47,723 nucleotides of DNA, taken from positions 1-47,723 of the forward strand of contig NZ_UYXQ01000030.1 in the NCBI RefSeq assembly GCF_900624995.1. Direction: 5' to 3'. The notes beneath the pieces are model-generated. The model was not told where the DNA came from and ran no database searches. It saw only the letters and a list, made by a program, of their open reading frames with translations. This document shows positions 26,590-36,246 of the stretch, piece after piece; position 1 is the first letter of the stretch; every line of letters starts with the position of its first letter. This stretch comes from Pseudomonas antarctica. GTDB taxonomy: Bacteria > Pseudomonadota > Gammaproteobacteria > Pseudomonadales > Pseudomonadaceae. The translations under genes and the position numbers were made by a program.

Positions 26590-27495
26590 TCAGGCGTGCA
26601 GGTCGTCATGTTCGTCGTGATGAAACCCTTCGCCTTCAACCTGCAAGGTGACGTGGGAAATATCGAATTGTTCGTGCAGCATTTCCGTCACAAACGTTAG
26701 GATCTGCTGCTCGGTGCCGAGCGCCGAGCCCGCCACCAGGTGAGAACTCAACACATTTTTGCCACTGGTGAGGGCCCAAATGTGCAGATCGTGCACGTCC
26801 TTGACCCCAGGCACGCTACGAATGGCTTGCTCGACCTGATCGATATCGATGCCGTCCGGCACGCCTTGCAGCAGCACGTTCATGCTCTCCTTCAGCAGGG
26901 TCCAGGTGCGCGGCAACACCCAGAAACCAATAGCCGCCGCGACCACGGAGTCGATCCAGCCCCAACCGGTAAACATGATCACCACCGCGGCGATGATCAC
27001 GCCGATAGAGCCAAGCATGTCGCTCCAGACCTCCAGGTAAGCGCCCTTCACATTCAAGCTTGCACCGCTGGCGGCGCTGAGCAGCTTCATGCAGATCAGG
27101 TTAACGACCAGCCCCAGCATGGCAATCACCAACATGCCGGTGGACTGGATTTCAGCCGGTGCCTGCAAGCGTTGATAAGCCTCATACAAAATGTAAAACG
27201 CGACGCCGAACAGCAGCAGCGCATTGAACGCCGCCGCCAGGATTTCGAAACGTGAATAGCCAAAGGTGCGCTTGCGGTCCGCCGCGCGCTTGGCGACCTG
27301 GATGGCCACGAGGGAAATCGCCAGCGCCAAGGCGTCGGTCATCATGTGCGCGGCATCGGACAACAGCGCCAGGCTGCCGGTGATAAACGCACCGATCACC
27401 TCGGCAATCATGAAACTGCTGGTCAGACCGAGGGCGATCCATAAAAGCCGCTCGTGGCCGGCGCGTACTTGGCCGTGGTTATGTCCTGCGCTCAT
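26590..27495 (-). CDS. czcD: CzcD cation diffusion facilitator
   Basis: CDF-family Zn/Co/Cd:H+ antiporter in the inner membrane, 301 residues with six helices (about residues 15-210) and a C-terminal cytoplasmic metal-binding domain. The signatures ALLSDAAHMMTDALALAISL (HxxxD in helix II) and VHDLHIWALTSGKNVLSSHLV are present. The C-terminus is rich in His and Asp (HHDEHDDLHA), fitting metal loading. It is upstream of czcC in the same direction but separated by the candidate CzcR site. Confidence 0.94.
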   Translation of the reverse strand: MSAGHNHGQVRAGHERLLWIALGLTSSFMIAEVIGAFITGSLALLSDAAHMMTDALALAISLVAIQVAKRAADRKRTFGYSRFEILAAAFNALLLFGVAFYILYEAYQRLQAPAEIQSTGMLVIAMLGLVVNLICMKLLSAASGASLNVKGAYLEVWSDMLGSIGVIIAAVVIMFTGWGWIDSVVAAAIGFWVLPRTWTLLKESMNVLLQGVPDGIDIDQVEQAIRSVPGVKDVHDLHIWALTSGKNVLSSHLVAGSALGTEQQILTFVTEMLHEQFDISHVTLQVEGEGFHHDEHDDLHA

Positions 27496-27711
27496 GAAAG
27501 GGCCTCAAAAGGTTTAATCCGTAGATCATAGCACTGTAGGCGAAATCCCCACGCACGGGTTGCAAATTTGTCATCCGCGTGACAGCTCACCGTTACATGA
27601 CGCGCACCAAAATCGCCCATGAACGCTCTGGAACAGTTGTATCAGGTATGCTTTTCGAGCAGGAAACAAAAAGAAACATATTAGCCAACCTGTTCGATAA
27701 GGAGTCCCGTT

Positions 27712-29082
27712 TTGGAGTTATCGACTGCTGCGTGGATGGTTCACGACACCCGCCTCATGTTTTGCGTATTACTGGCCATCGCCAGCATCATTGTGCTGAT
27801 CAGCGCGACCAAGCTGCCGCCCTTCCTGTCGATTCTGATCGGCACATTTATCGCCGGTGTCGGTGCCGGGTTGCCTCCGGAAGAAGTTGCCAAGGCGTTC
27901 AGCAAAGGCGCTGGGGCGATCCTCGGTGAAGCCGGGATTATCATTGCGCTGGGCTCGATGCTCGGTGCGCTGATGGCCGAATCCGGGGCGGCCGACCGTA
28001 TCGCCACCACCCTGCTCGGGCTGGGTAAAGGCAAATCACTGCCGTGGGTAATGGCACTGGTGGCGATGGTGATCGGCCTGCCGCTGTTCTTCGAAGTCGG
28101 CCTGGTGATGATGGTGCCGATCATCTTCGTCATGGCCAAACGGTCGAACCAGCCGCTGCTGAAAATCGCCATTCCAGCGTTGGCGGGCATGACCACCCTG
28201 CACGCTTTGATGCCGCCGCATCCTGGGCCGCTGATTGCAGTGAGCGCGCTGCACGCCGACCTGGGCCTGACCATGTTGCTGGGCTTCTGCCTGGCGGTAC
28301 CGGCGGTCATCCTCGCGGGCCCGCTCTACGGCAACTGGCTGTCCAAGCGCATGCACGTGGATGAACCGGCCGACATCGGCGCGTTGTTCAGCGCGCCGCC
28401 CAAGGCGCCGCGCCAGCCAAGTTTTGGTGTGTCGTTGCTGATCATTTTGCTGCCGGTGATTTTGATGCTCGGCAGCACCTTGGCCAAGGTCGCCATGTCA
28501 CCGGAAAACCCAGTGGCATTGACCTTGAAATTCCTCGGTGAGCCGCTGATCGCCCTCGGCCTGGCCGTGATCGCCGCGGTGGTCTGCCTGGGCTGGGCTG
28601 CTGGCATGCCGCGTGCCGACGTCGGCAACACCCTGCGCAAAGCCCTCGCGCCCATCGCCGTGCTGCTGCTGACCATCGGCGCCGGTGGCGGCCTCAAGCA
28701 AACCCTGCTGGACGCCGGCGTCAGCCAGACCATCAGCAAGGTCGCCGAAGGCGCACACATGCCCTACTTGCTGCTGGCATGGTTGATCGCCGTGGCCCTG
28801 CGCCAGGCCACCGGCTCGGCGACCGTTGCTACCACTACCACGGCGGGCATTCTCGCGCCGATGATGGCGGGTTTGGCGGCGACCCAGAGTTCATTGGTGG
28901 CGCTGGCGATTGGCGCCGGCTCGGTGTTCTTTTGCCACGTCAACGACGCCGGTTTCTGGATGGTCCGCGAGTACTTTGGCCTACAACTGAAGCAGACGAT
29001 CTGGGTGTGGTCGGTGTTGCAGACCATCGTTTCCGTCGTCGGCTTGGTGGGTACGCTGGTGCTCTGGCACTTTCTGACTTGA
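27712..29082 (+). CDS. GntP-family permease (gluconate type)
   Basis: Inner-membrane carboxylate:H+ symporter of the GntP family, 456 residues with about 12 hydrophobic segments. The conserved elements ALMPPHPGPL and HVNDAGFWMVREYFGL are visible. Gluconate is the usual substrate, but no gluconate kinase or GntR regulator lies nearby, so another sugar acid is possible. The start is a TTG at 27712 with AAGGAG seven bases before it. It is convergent with the following MFS gene; the stops are 3 bases apart with no terminator between them. Confidence 0.9.
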   Translation: MELSTAAWMVHDTRLMFCVLLAIASIIVLISATKLPPFLSILIGTFIAGVGAGLPPEEVAKAFSKGAGAILGEAGIIIALGSMLGALMAESGAADRIATTLLGLGKGKSLPWVMALVAMVIGLPLFFEVGLVMMVPIIFVMAKRSNQPLLKIAIPALAGMTTLHALMPPHPGPLIAVSALHADLGLTMLLGFCLAVPAVILAGPLYGNWLSKRMHVDEPADIGALFSAPPKAPRQPSFGVSLLIILLPVILMLGSTLAKVAMSPENPVALTLKFLGEPLIALGLAVIAAVVCLGWAAGMPRADVGNTLRKALAPIAVLLLTIGAGGGLKQTLLDAGVSQTISKVAEGAHMPYLLLAWLIAVALRQATGSATVATTTTAGILAPMMAGLAATQSSLVALAIGAGSVFFCHVNDAGFWMVREYFGLQLKQTIWVWSVLQTIVSVVGLVGTLVLWHFLT

Positions 29083-29085
29083 ATC

Positions 29086-30375
29086 TCAGGTAGCCAATGT
29101 GTGGCGCTTGCCGAACAGCGCCACACTCCCCCCCCCGACGGCGCCCATCACCACGCAATAACCCACGCAGATCCACGGGCTCGTTGGCATCAACGCAATC
29201 AACAACAACGGCGTGGTACTCGCCCACAAAGCGTAGGCGATGTTGTAGGTGAAGGAAATCCCCGACACCCGCACCTGCGCCGGGAACAGGCCGACCATCA
29301 CCGAGGGCACCGCGCCCACAACTCCGCAACTCAAGCCCGCCACGGCATACGCCGCGCCCAGCCAAACGCCGCCGCTGATCAGGCTGGCATACAGCACCGC
29401 AATGCCCACCGGCAGTAACAGGCTGTAGACCAGCACCGCGCGCCAGGCGCCGATGCGGTCCACCAGCAGGCCGGCGAGGACGCAGCCGATATTCAGAAAG
29501 ACGATGCCCAATGCGCTCAAGGCGAAAGTGTGGCTGGGGCTCATGCCGAACGTTTTTTGCATCATGGTCGGGGTGATGACCACCAGCACCACCACGGCAG
29601 AAGTGAGTACGCAGGTAAGGATCATCGCCGGCAACAACACGCCACGATGCTCGCGCAGCACTGTGCGCAGTGGCAGTTCGGCGGCGGCCTGGCGACGCGC
29701 CTGCATTTCAAGAAATACCGGGGTTTCGTTGAGCCAGCGGCGCAGCCACACGCCGATCACACCGAACACGCCACCGAGCAGGAACGGAAAGCGCCAGGCG
29801 TAATCGAGGATTTCAGCGGGAGTGAAGACTTGCGCCAGCAGTGTGGCGGTCAATGCGCCGAGCAAGTAGCCGAAGGTCAGGCCGGCTTGCAGGAAGCCCA
29901 AGGCGTAACCACGGTGATTACGGGGCGCGTGCTCGGCAACAAAGGTCCAGGCGCTGGGCACTTCGCCGCCCACCGCTGCGCCTTGCAGCACGCGCAGCGC
30001 CAGCAGGATCAACGGTGCGAAATAGCCGATTTGCGCGTAGGTCGGCATGATCCCGATCAGCAGGCAGGGCAAGGCCATCATCAGGATGCTTAGGCTGAAC
30101 ACACGTTTGCGTCCCAGGTGATCGGCGAAGTGCGCCATCAGAATGCCGCCGAGCGGTCGTGCAAGGTAGCCGGTCACGAAGATGCCGAAGCTTTGCAGCA
30201 GGCGCATCCACTCGGGCATTTCTGGCGGGAAAAACAGTTGGCTGAGGGTCAGCGCAAAGAATACGAAGATGATGAAATCGTAGATTTCCAGGGCGCCGCC
30301 GAGGGCGGCCAAGCCCAGGGTTTTGTAGTCGGAGCGGGAAAAACGCTGCGCCTGTGGAGAGAAGGTGGCAGTCAT
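29086..30375 (-). CDS. MFS transporter, metabolite:H+ symporter (MHS) type
   Basis: 12-helix inner-membrane transporter of 429 residues in the MHS branch (proline/betaine, citrate, alpha-ketoglutarate, shikimate carriers). Family motifs are GYLARPLGGILMAHFADHLGRKRV (between helices 2 and 3) and LQGAAVGGEVPSAWTFVAEH. The substrate is unknown. Its 3' end contains a run of nine G codons' bases (GGG GGG GGG; plus strand C at 29128-29136), encoding three glycines; a length change there would alter only the last ~14 residues. Confidence 0.88.
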   Translation of the reverse strand: MTATFSPQAQRFSRSDYKTLGLAALGGALEIYDFIIFVFFALTLSQLFFPPEMPEWMRLLQSFGIFVTGYLARPLGGILMAHFADHLGRKRVFSLSILMMALPCLLIGIMPTYAQIGYFAPLILLALRVLQGAAVGGEVPSAWTFVAEHAPRNHRGYALGFLQAGLTFGYLLGALTATLLAQVFTPAEILDYAWRFPFLLGGVFGVIGVWLRRWLNETPVFLEMQARRQAAAELPLRTVLREHRGVLLPAMILTCVLTSAVVVLVVITPTMMQKTFGMSPSHTFALSALGIVFLNIGCVLAGLLVDRIGAWRAVLVYSLLLPVGIAVLYASLISGGVWLGAAYAVAGLSCGVVGAVPSVMVGLFPAQVRVSGISFTYNIAYALWASTTPLLLIALMPTSPWICVGYCVVMGAVGGGSVALFGKRHTLAT

Positions 30376-30560
30376 GTGGAGGCTCGGCAGACAAACAAAA
30401 TGGCGTGCAGGTTATGAGCTGCGCCCAATGATGGCAATCACGACAGATATATTTGTTTTCCTCATGGATCGATGAAAATAACTGCATTCCCATATCAATA
30501 GCCGTAGCGGAACATGCCGTAAAACTGCCAACACCATAATAAATACAAGAGGAAAGACTC

Positions 30561-31979
30561 GTGGCCGATGCTATCGAAGAAAGCCGCTATGCCCGATTTG
30601 CCCTGCGTTGTTCCAACTTCGCCGAGCGTTGGTTTCCCGACTCCTGGGTGTTTGCCGCCCTTGCGGTGATCATCGTCGCCGTGGCGACCCTGGGCATGGG
30701 CGCCGCGCCGACCGAAGCCGCCAAAGCCTTTGGTGATGGGTTCTGGAGCCTGATCCCGTTCACCCTGCAGATGGCCTTTGTGGTGATCGGCGGTTATGTG
30801 GTGGCCAGCTCACCGCCTGCGGTGAAACTGATCGACCGCCTGGCGCGCATCCCCAAGAACGGCCGCTCGGCCGTGGCCTGGGTGGCGTTGATCTCGATGG
30901 TTGCCTCCCTACTCAACTGGGGCTTGTCGCTGGTGTTCGGCGGTTTGCTGGTGCGCGCACTGGCCCGTCGCACGGATTTGCGCATGGATTACCGTGCGGC
31001 CGGTGCTGCGGCCTACCTGGGCCTGGGCGCGGTGTGGGCGCTGGGCCTATCGTCGTCGGCTGCGCAATTGCAGGCCAACCCAGCGAGCTTGCCGCCATCG
31101 ATTCTGTCGATTACTGGGGTGATTCCGTTCACCGAGACCATCTTTCTGTGGCAATCCGGGGTGATGTTGCTCGCGCTGATCGTGGTGTCATTGATCATCG
31201 CCTACGCCACCGCGCCCGGCCCGAGCAGCGCCCGTGATGCAAAAGCCTGCGGCGTCGACCCGGCCTTCAACCTGCCCAAGATTCAAGCGCCAACCCGCCC
31301 AGGCGAATGGCTGGAACACAGCCCGCTATTGACCATTTTGCTGGCCCTGCTGGCGGCCGGTTGGCTGTTCCATGAGTTTTCAACCAAGCCGGCAATCAGC
31401 GCCATCTCGGGGCTGAACACCTACAACTTCCTGTTCATCATGGTCGGCGCGCTGCTGCACTGGCGCCCACGCAGCTTCCTCGATGCGGTCGCGCGGGCGG
31501 TGCCGACCACCACCGGCGTGCTGATCCAGTTTCCGCTGTACGGCTCCATCGCGGCGCTGATGACCGTGGTCAAGGGCGGCGACGGCCAGACCCTGGCGCA
31601 CCATATCTCGACCTTCTTCACCGCCATCGCCTCCCACGACACCTATGCACTGTTGATGGGCGTGTACTCGGCGGTGCTGGGCTTCTTTATTCCGTCGGGT
31701 GGCGGCAAGTGGATCATCGAAGCGCCGTATGTGATGCAAGTGGCCAATGACCTGCAATATCACCTGGGCTGGGCGGTGCAGATCTACAACGCAGCTGAAG
31801 CGCTGCCGAACCTGATCAACCCGTTCTATATGCTGCCGCTGCTGGGCGTGCTGGGGCTAAAGGCGCGGGACTTGATCGGGTTTTCGTTTGTGCAGTTGCT
31901 GGTGCACACGCCACTGGTGTTGTTCCTGCTGTGGGCATTGGGGACGACGTTGAAGTATTTGCCGCCGGTCCTGCCCTGA
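30561..31979 (+). CDS. atoE: AtoE-like short-chain fatty acid transporter
   Basis: Inner-membrane permease of the TIGR00366 type short-chain fatty acid family, 472 residues with about 10-12 helices; the E. coli relative AtoE takes up acetoacetate or butyrate. Motifs include SRRRLR-free hydrophobic core NWGLSLVFGGLLVRALARR and FIPSGGGKWIIEAPYV. The start is a GTG at 30561 with AGAGGA upstream. Divergent from the MHS transporter, no ato enzyme genes nearby, so the substrate is inferred from family only. Confidence 0.85.
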   Translation: MADAIEESRYARFALRCSNFAERWFPDSWVFAALAVIIVAVATLGMGAAPTEAAKAFGDGFWSLIPFTLQMAFVVIGGYVVASSPPAVKLIDRLARIPKNGRSAVAWVALISMVASLLNWGLSLVFGGLLVRALARRTDLRMDYRAAGAAAYLGLGAVWALGLSSSAAQLQANPASLPPSILSITGVIPFTETIFLWQSGVMLLALIVVSLIIAYATAPGPSSARDAKACGVDPAFNLPKIQAPTRPGEWLEHSPLLTILLALLAAGWLFHEFSTKPAISAISGLNTYNFLFIMVGALLHWRPRSFLDAVARAVPTTTGVLIQFPLYGSIAALMTVVKGGDGQTLAHHISTFFTAIASHDTYALLMGVYSAVLGFFIPSGGGKWIIEAPYVMQVANDLQYHLGWAVQIYNAAEALPNLINPFYMLPLLGVLGLKARDLIGFSFVQLLVHTPLVLFLLWALGTTLKYLPPVLP

Positions 31980-31989
31980 CGCGGTCAGT

Positions 31990-32022
31990 GTGGGTGCGGC
32001 GCTGCGACTGGGCCGCGCCCAC
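31990..32022. repeat. Inverted repeat after atoE-like gene
   Basis: GTGGGTGCGGC and GCCGCGCCCAC form an 11-bp stem with one G-U pair around an 11-base loop, ten bases after the stop. It could end the atoE-like transcript, but no T tract follows. Confidence 0.65.
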
Positions 32023-32163
32023 ATTATTAACGACAAGCCGCCTTTCTGATGCAACGCATGGGGTTCGTCCCACTCTGGGTGTCGACAACGCCTGACTTCT
32101 ATCCCCTGCGCCGTTGATTAACCTGACTCGGATTACCACTCACCAATCGCCAAGGAAAATCCG

Positions 32164-32484
32164 ATGACGCCCCTGTCCAAATCACTGGAAGAGTTGATCA
32201 ATGATATTTATAAGGACGACAACGTATCGGTCGTTGAGTACACAACCCTGCGAGACGATGCCGATCGGCGCATGGCTGCCGTGATCAAAGAATTTGGTCT
32301 GCACAACAACGTGACAGCCTTCCAAAAAGCCGTGGATGTTGCCATGCAACTGCTGCAGACCAGCGTCATCGATGCGAAGAAGGCCAGGTTGACCGATACC
32401 GGCGAAGCCATCGTCAAGGATGCAATGACGGCTCAGGTGGAGTACTTGCGCGCGGGTAGCCAGTTGGCGCTGCGCCTGTTGTAA
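32164..32484 (+). CDS. Small protein of unknown function
   Basis: A 106-residue soluble protein, mostly alpha-helical by composition, with no signal peptide or recognised domain (starts MTPLSKSLEELINDIY, ends LRAGSQLALRLL). A plausible ribosome binding site (AAGGAAAA) precedes the ATG, and codon use matches its neighbours, so it is probably real. It stands alone between the atoE-like gene and the acid phosphatase. I do not recognise it. Confidence 0.7.
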   Translation: MTPLSKSLEELINDIYKDDNVSVVEYTTLRDDADRRMAAVIKEFGLHNNVTAFQKAVDVAMQLLQTSVIDAKKARLTDTGEAIVKDAMTAQVEYLRAGSQLALRLL

Positions 32485-32581
32485 TTGCCGGATTCAAATC
32501 GCTGTCTTCGTTCGGTCATATTCGGTTGTTACCGTCCTGGCGAAACATCTTGCAACAACTAGCCAGCAAGGACTCCCAGTA

Positions 32582-34282
32582 ATGAGTGACGAGCACCAAG
32601 ACCGCCCTTCCTGCGATTCCACAGCTCTACCACCGGTGGATACCAGCCGCCGGCGCTTCTTGGGAGGCGCGGCGGTACTGGGGGTCGGCGCGACCTTGGG
32701 TGCCTGCGGCAATACCGGCGAGCCCTCGGGCAAACCGCAAGTGCGCCCACTCACGCCGCAAGAGCTGGACAAGGCCCTGCACGACAACGTGAAGACTGTG
32801 GTGGTGATCTACGGCGAAAACCGCAGCTTCAACAACCTGTTTGCCGATTTCCCCGGCGTAGAGAGCCCGCTGTCCGCGCTCAAGCCCGCAGACTACCAGC
32901 AACGTGACCGTGACGGCAGCCTGCTGCAGACGCTGCCGCAAGTGTGGGGCGGCGTTGCTCAACTTGGGCCGCAGACGATCGACGGGGTGGTGTACCCCAT
33001 CGCCACTCAATATCAAGAACACTTGCCCAATGCACCTTACGCCTTGAAAGGCCCGGACGGCGAAGACCTGCCGTTGAGCCTGATCACCCGCGACCTGTGG
33101 CACGTGTTTTATCAGAACCAGATGCAGATCAATGGTGGCAAGAACGATCAGTTCGTCGCCTGGGCCGACTCCGGCGCGCTGACGTTTGGCCATTACCCGC
33201 AAACGCGCTACTCACTGCGCCTGTGGGACGTCGCCAGGGAGTTCGTGCTCTGCGACAATTTTTTCCAGGGCGCCTTTGGTGGTTCTTACCTCAACCACCA
33301 GTACTTGATCAGTGCTCAAGTGCCGTTTTACCCGGATGCTGCCAATTCAGTGGCTAAATCGCAGATCGCCACGCTGCAGAGTGACGACCCGACCGACACA
33401 CGCCTCAAGCCGCTGGACAAGTCCCCGGCCAGCGCCATGACCGGCCCGCCGCAATTCGGCCCCAGTGCGCTGACGCCGGACGGCTACGCGGTGAACACCA
33501 TGGCACCACCGTATTGGCCGACCTGGATCCGCGACCCGGAACGCCCGGACTACGCCAAACCCGACTTGCCCAGCGTGCTGGTGCCGCAGTCTCACGACCA
33601 CATCGGCGACAAGCTGTCGAAGAAAAACGTCGACTGGGCCTGGTACGGTGGTGCTTGGCAGGCGACGATCGACGAACACAAGGATTCGGCAGCGATCCCG
33701 AAGATTCCAAGTTTTCAGTATCACCATCAGCCGTTCAACTACTTCAAGCAGCAAGGCCCGCAAAACCCGGTTGAGCGCAAGAAACGTCTGCGCGATGGCG
33801 GCTTGGGCGATGAGCCGAGCACCAACCACTTCCTGGCTGATGCCCAGGCGGGAACACTGCCGGCGGTGACCTTCTACAAACCTCAGGGCAACCTCAACAT
33901 GCACGCCGGTTACGCTGACGTGGCCTCGGGTGATCGCCATATCACCCGCTCCCTGAAGGTGCTGCAGGAAAGCCCACAATGGAAAAACATGGTGGTGATC
34001 ATCACCGTCGATGAAAACGGCGGCTGGTGGGACCACGTTGCACCGCCCAAAGGCGACCGATGGGGCCCGGGCACACGGATTCCGGCGGTGGTGGTCTCGC
34101 CATTTGCGCGCAAAGGCACGGTGGACCATACGGTGTACGACACGGCGTCGATCCTGCGTTTGATCACCCGGGTGTTCCAGCTGGAGAAACTGGAGGGCCT
34201 CAAGCTGCGTGATGATGCAATGACTGCCCGCGGCCAGACGCCCATGGGCGACTTGAGCAACGCGCTGGAGTTCAAGGCGTAG
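32582..34282 (+). CDS. Tat-exported acid phosphatase/phosphoesterase (AcpA/phospholipase C-like)
   Basis: 566-residue member of the phosphoesterase family that includes Burkholderia/Francisella AcpA and phospholipase C. The twin-arginine signal SRRRFLGGAAVLG (about residues 22-34) ends in LGAC, so it may be a Tat lipoprotein. Conserved metal/catalytic segments are YGENRSFNNLFADFP (about residue 81), CDNFFQGAFGGSYLNHQ, and the C-terminal ITVDENGGWWDHVAPP. Extracytoplasmic phosphate scavenging is the likely role. The ATG at 32582 has CAAGGA upstream. Followed by a secreted protein of unknown function. Confidence 0.88.
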   Translation: MSDEHQDRPSCDSTALPPVDTSRRRFLGGAAVLGVGATLGACGNTGEPSGKPQVRPLTPQELDKALHDNVKTVVVIYGENRSFNNLFADFPGVESPLSALKPADYQQRDRDGSLLQTLPQVWGGVAQLGPQTIDGVVYPIATQYQEHLPNAPYALKGPDGEDLPLSLITRDLWHVFYQNQMQINGGKNDQFVAWADSGALTFGHYPQTRYSLRLWDVAREFVLCDNFFQGAFGGSYLNHQYLISAQVPFYPDAANSVAKSQIATLQSDDPTDTRLKPLDKSPASAMTGPPQFGPSALTPDGYAVNTMAPPYWPTWIRDPERPDYAKPDLPSVLVPQSHDHIGDKLSKKNVDWAWYGGAWQATIDEHKDSAAIPKIPSFQYHHQPFNYFKQQGPQNPVERKKRLRDGGLGDEPSTNHFLADAQAGTLPAVTFYKPQGNLNMHAGYADVASGDRHITRSLKVLQESPQWKNMVVIITVDENGGWWDHVAPPKGDRWGPGTRIPAVVVSPFARKGTVDHTVYDTASILRLITRVFQLEKLEGLKLRDDAMTARGQTPMGDLSNALEFKA

Positions 34283-34404
34283 GTTTTCTTATCCAATAGC
34301 GACACGCCTGGCGATTTAACACGCGGTTTTCCTGGTCAACCGCTACTGTGTCGATGTGGGCTTTCAACCCGCGCAGACGGGCTTTCGCTGACAAGGAACC
34401 AACT

Positions 34405-35574
34405 ATGTTTAAACCGACCAGGCTGTCCTTCACCCTGGCCGCACTGCTGGCCAGTGCGGTCGTACAGGCCGATATCGAAGTACCACTGGGCAGCACGCAA
34501 CGCGTCACCCAATTATTTGCCTTTCCCAATAACTGCAACGTGATCTGCTTTCGGCCCTGGACACTGGAGCAGACCGCCGAGCACTACTTGAACCAGAGCC
34601 TGCAGCGCGACGGTTACAGCCGCGCCAAGGTCAGCGTGAAGACCCACGACGGCCAGGTCTCAGCCACCTTCACCGGCGTGCCGGAGCATTACGGCCAGCC
34701 TCTGACCACGTTGCTTAATACCGCAGACTTAGCCTACCAAGGCGCCAGCAAACTCAACGCCGACGGCAAATGGGCCTACAACTGGTACCTGTTCCTGCCG
34801 CTGGGCATGGCGCTGGAAAACCGCAAAAGCATCGAGTTGCTGCACTTCCCGCCGGATTATTCGCTGACCCAGGCGCAGGACTACCTGGAATCGGCCACCA
34901 CTGACCGATGGGCCACGTTGCTCACCGACAACGGCATCCCGGCCACCGAAACCCCGGCTTACCAGACCATCATCGATATTGCACCGATCGCCGCGCCGTC
35001 CAATGCCGGCAAGGATCTGGAAAACGTCTACAGCTATTTCGCCGATTACCAGACCCGCATGGTCAGGGAGCTGAGCCTGCGCGCGAACGGCTCATTACCG
35101 ATGGTCGCATTTGGCGCACCGGTGCGTAATTGGATCAAGCAACAATACGGCCAGACCGTGGCGGTGCTTGGCCTGGCGCAGATCAGCCCGGCAGCGGGTA
35201 AAAGCGTGTCGGTGCTGGGGTCGAACCACCCGAGTTACATCTGGTATGCGGCGGACCCGGCCAGCTATGGCGGCGATGAGCAGCAAGCGGATGAAGCGGG
35301 TTTGAAGGTGATGGGACAAGATTTGAGCGCTGCCTGCTGGCAGGCCGGCATGGGACACAAACCTGCCAGCGATGCGAATGTATTGCTCAAGGCCTGCATG
35401 AACACGTGGCAAGTGACGCGCAAGGAGCAGACCTGTGAATTGTTCTACACCTCGGTGCGCAACCTGACTGCGGAACAAGCGAACGCCAAATGCGCCACGC
35501 CCCCCATCAAGGCTCAGTTAAAGCAACTGAGGAATGCCGCACCCACCCCAGCGGTCTTAGCCCCAGCGCTGTAG
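34405..35574 (+). CDS. Secreted protein of unknown function
   Basis: 389 residues with a clear signal peptide (MFKPTRLSFTLAALLASAVVQAD; cleavage after VQA). No domain is recognised; the body has several cysteines (NNCNVIC, CW, CMN, CELF, C near the end) suggesting disulfides in the periplasm, and a Pro/Ala-rich C-terminus. AAGGA lies 8 bases before the ATG at 34405. It is 122 bases downstream of the acid phosphatase in the same direction and may be co-transcribed. Confidence 0.75.
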   Translation: MFKPTRLSFTLAALLASAVVQADIEVPLGSTQRVTQLFAFPNNCNVICFRPWTLEQTAEHYLNQSLQRDGYSRAKVSVKTHDGQVSATFTGVPEHYGQPLTTLLNTADLAYQGASKLNADGKWAYNWYLFLPLGMALENRKSIELLHFPPDYSLTQAQDYLESATTDRWATLLTDNGIPATETPAYQTIIDIAPIAAPSNAGKDLENVYSYFADYQTRMVRELSLRANGSLPMVAFGAPVRNWIKQQYGQTVAVLGLAQISPAAGKSVSVLGSNHPSYIWYAADPASYGGDEQQADEAGLKVMGQDLSAACWQAGMGHKPASDANVLLKACMNTWQVTRKEQTCELFYTSVRNLTAEQANAKCATPPIKAQLKQLRNAAPTPAVLAPAL

Positions 35575-35592
35575 TTCGCACAAAATATAAGC

Positions 35593-35624
35593 GGTTTCTA
35601 CTGTCAGGTTTCACAGTAGAAACC
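35593..35624. repeat. Perfect 12-bp inverted repeat
   Basis: GGTTTCTACTGT and ACAGTAGAAACC around an 8-base loop (CAGGTTTC), 18 bases after the preceding stop. It has no T tract on either strand and is not of REP type. It may stabilise the upstream transcript or be a protein-binding site. Confidence 0.85.
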
Positions 35625-35721
35625 GAGCCTAACTTGAGCGAGTCTTGAACAGCACACACCCGCTGCAAGACTGGTAGTCAGACTCCACTCGCAAGTCGAT
35701 GCAGCCTAACCCGGGAGAGTT

Positions 35722-36246
35722 ATGAAAACTCAAGCCATGGATAAGGCTAAAACTGCTGTGAGTAAGGGTCTCTACCCCTTCCAGACGGTGCTCGTCGAAC
35801 AGGGTTACCCTTCGACCAAACACTTCCAGATCGCGCAGGGCACCAATGGCATCGGCGTAGGCATCGAGGCCCGCGTCGACTTCGACAGTCGCGTACGCAT
35901 CGCTCGAGTGTCCGGCCACGCCTTGAACGAGCGGCGCACGCATACCTTGCAGCTATCCACACGCATCCACTTATACGACCCGTGGTTCAGCGGCCTAGTG
36001 AGGCACTCCTGCAACCCGAACGTGTTCTTCGACTCCACTTACCTGGAAGTCTGGAGCGTGCGGTCCATCGTTGCCGGCGAACTGCTGACGATGGATTACG
36101 CCACCACCGAAGACGCGCTGTTCCGGCAGTTCGCCTGCCAATGCGGCGAGTTGAACTGCCGGGGCTGGATCACCGGCAGTGCAGAGCCCTTGAACGCTGA
36201 TGGTCAGGCCTTCATGACCCAATGGCGCCTGCGCAAACGGCCTTAA
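35722..36246 (+). CDS. SET-domain protein with post-SET cysteine cluster
   Basis: 174-residue protein resembling SET-type lysine methyltransferases. Residues G43-I-G-V-G fit the N-terminal SET strand, RHSCNPN is at 94-100, GELLTMDY at 119-126 (the S-adenosylmethionine and substrate-tunnel elements with catalytic tyrosine), and a post-SET CxC-x4-C (C139, C141, C146) follows. Bacterial members are sparsely characterised; the substrate is unknown. GGGAG precedes the ATG. It ends tail to tail with can; the two stops share a TTAA. Confidence 0.87.
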   Translation: MKTQAMDKAKTAVSKGLYPFQTVLVEQGYPSTKHFQIAQGTNGIGVGIEARVDFDSRVRIARVSGHALNERRTHTLQLSTRIHLYDPWFSGLVRHSCNPNVFFDSTYLEVWSVRSIVAGELLTMDYATTEDALFRQFACQCGELNCRGWITGSAEPLNADGQAFMTQWRLRKRP

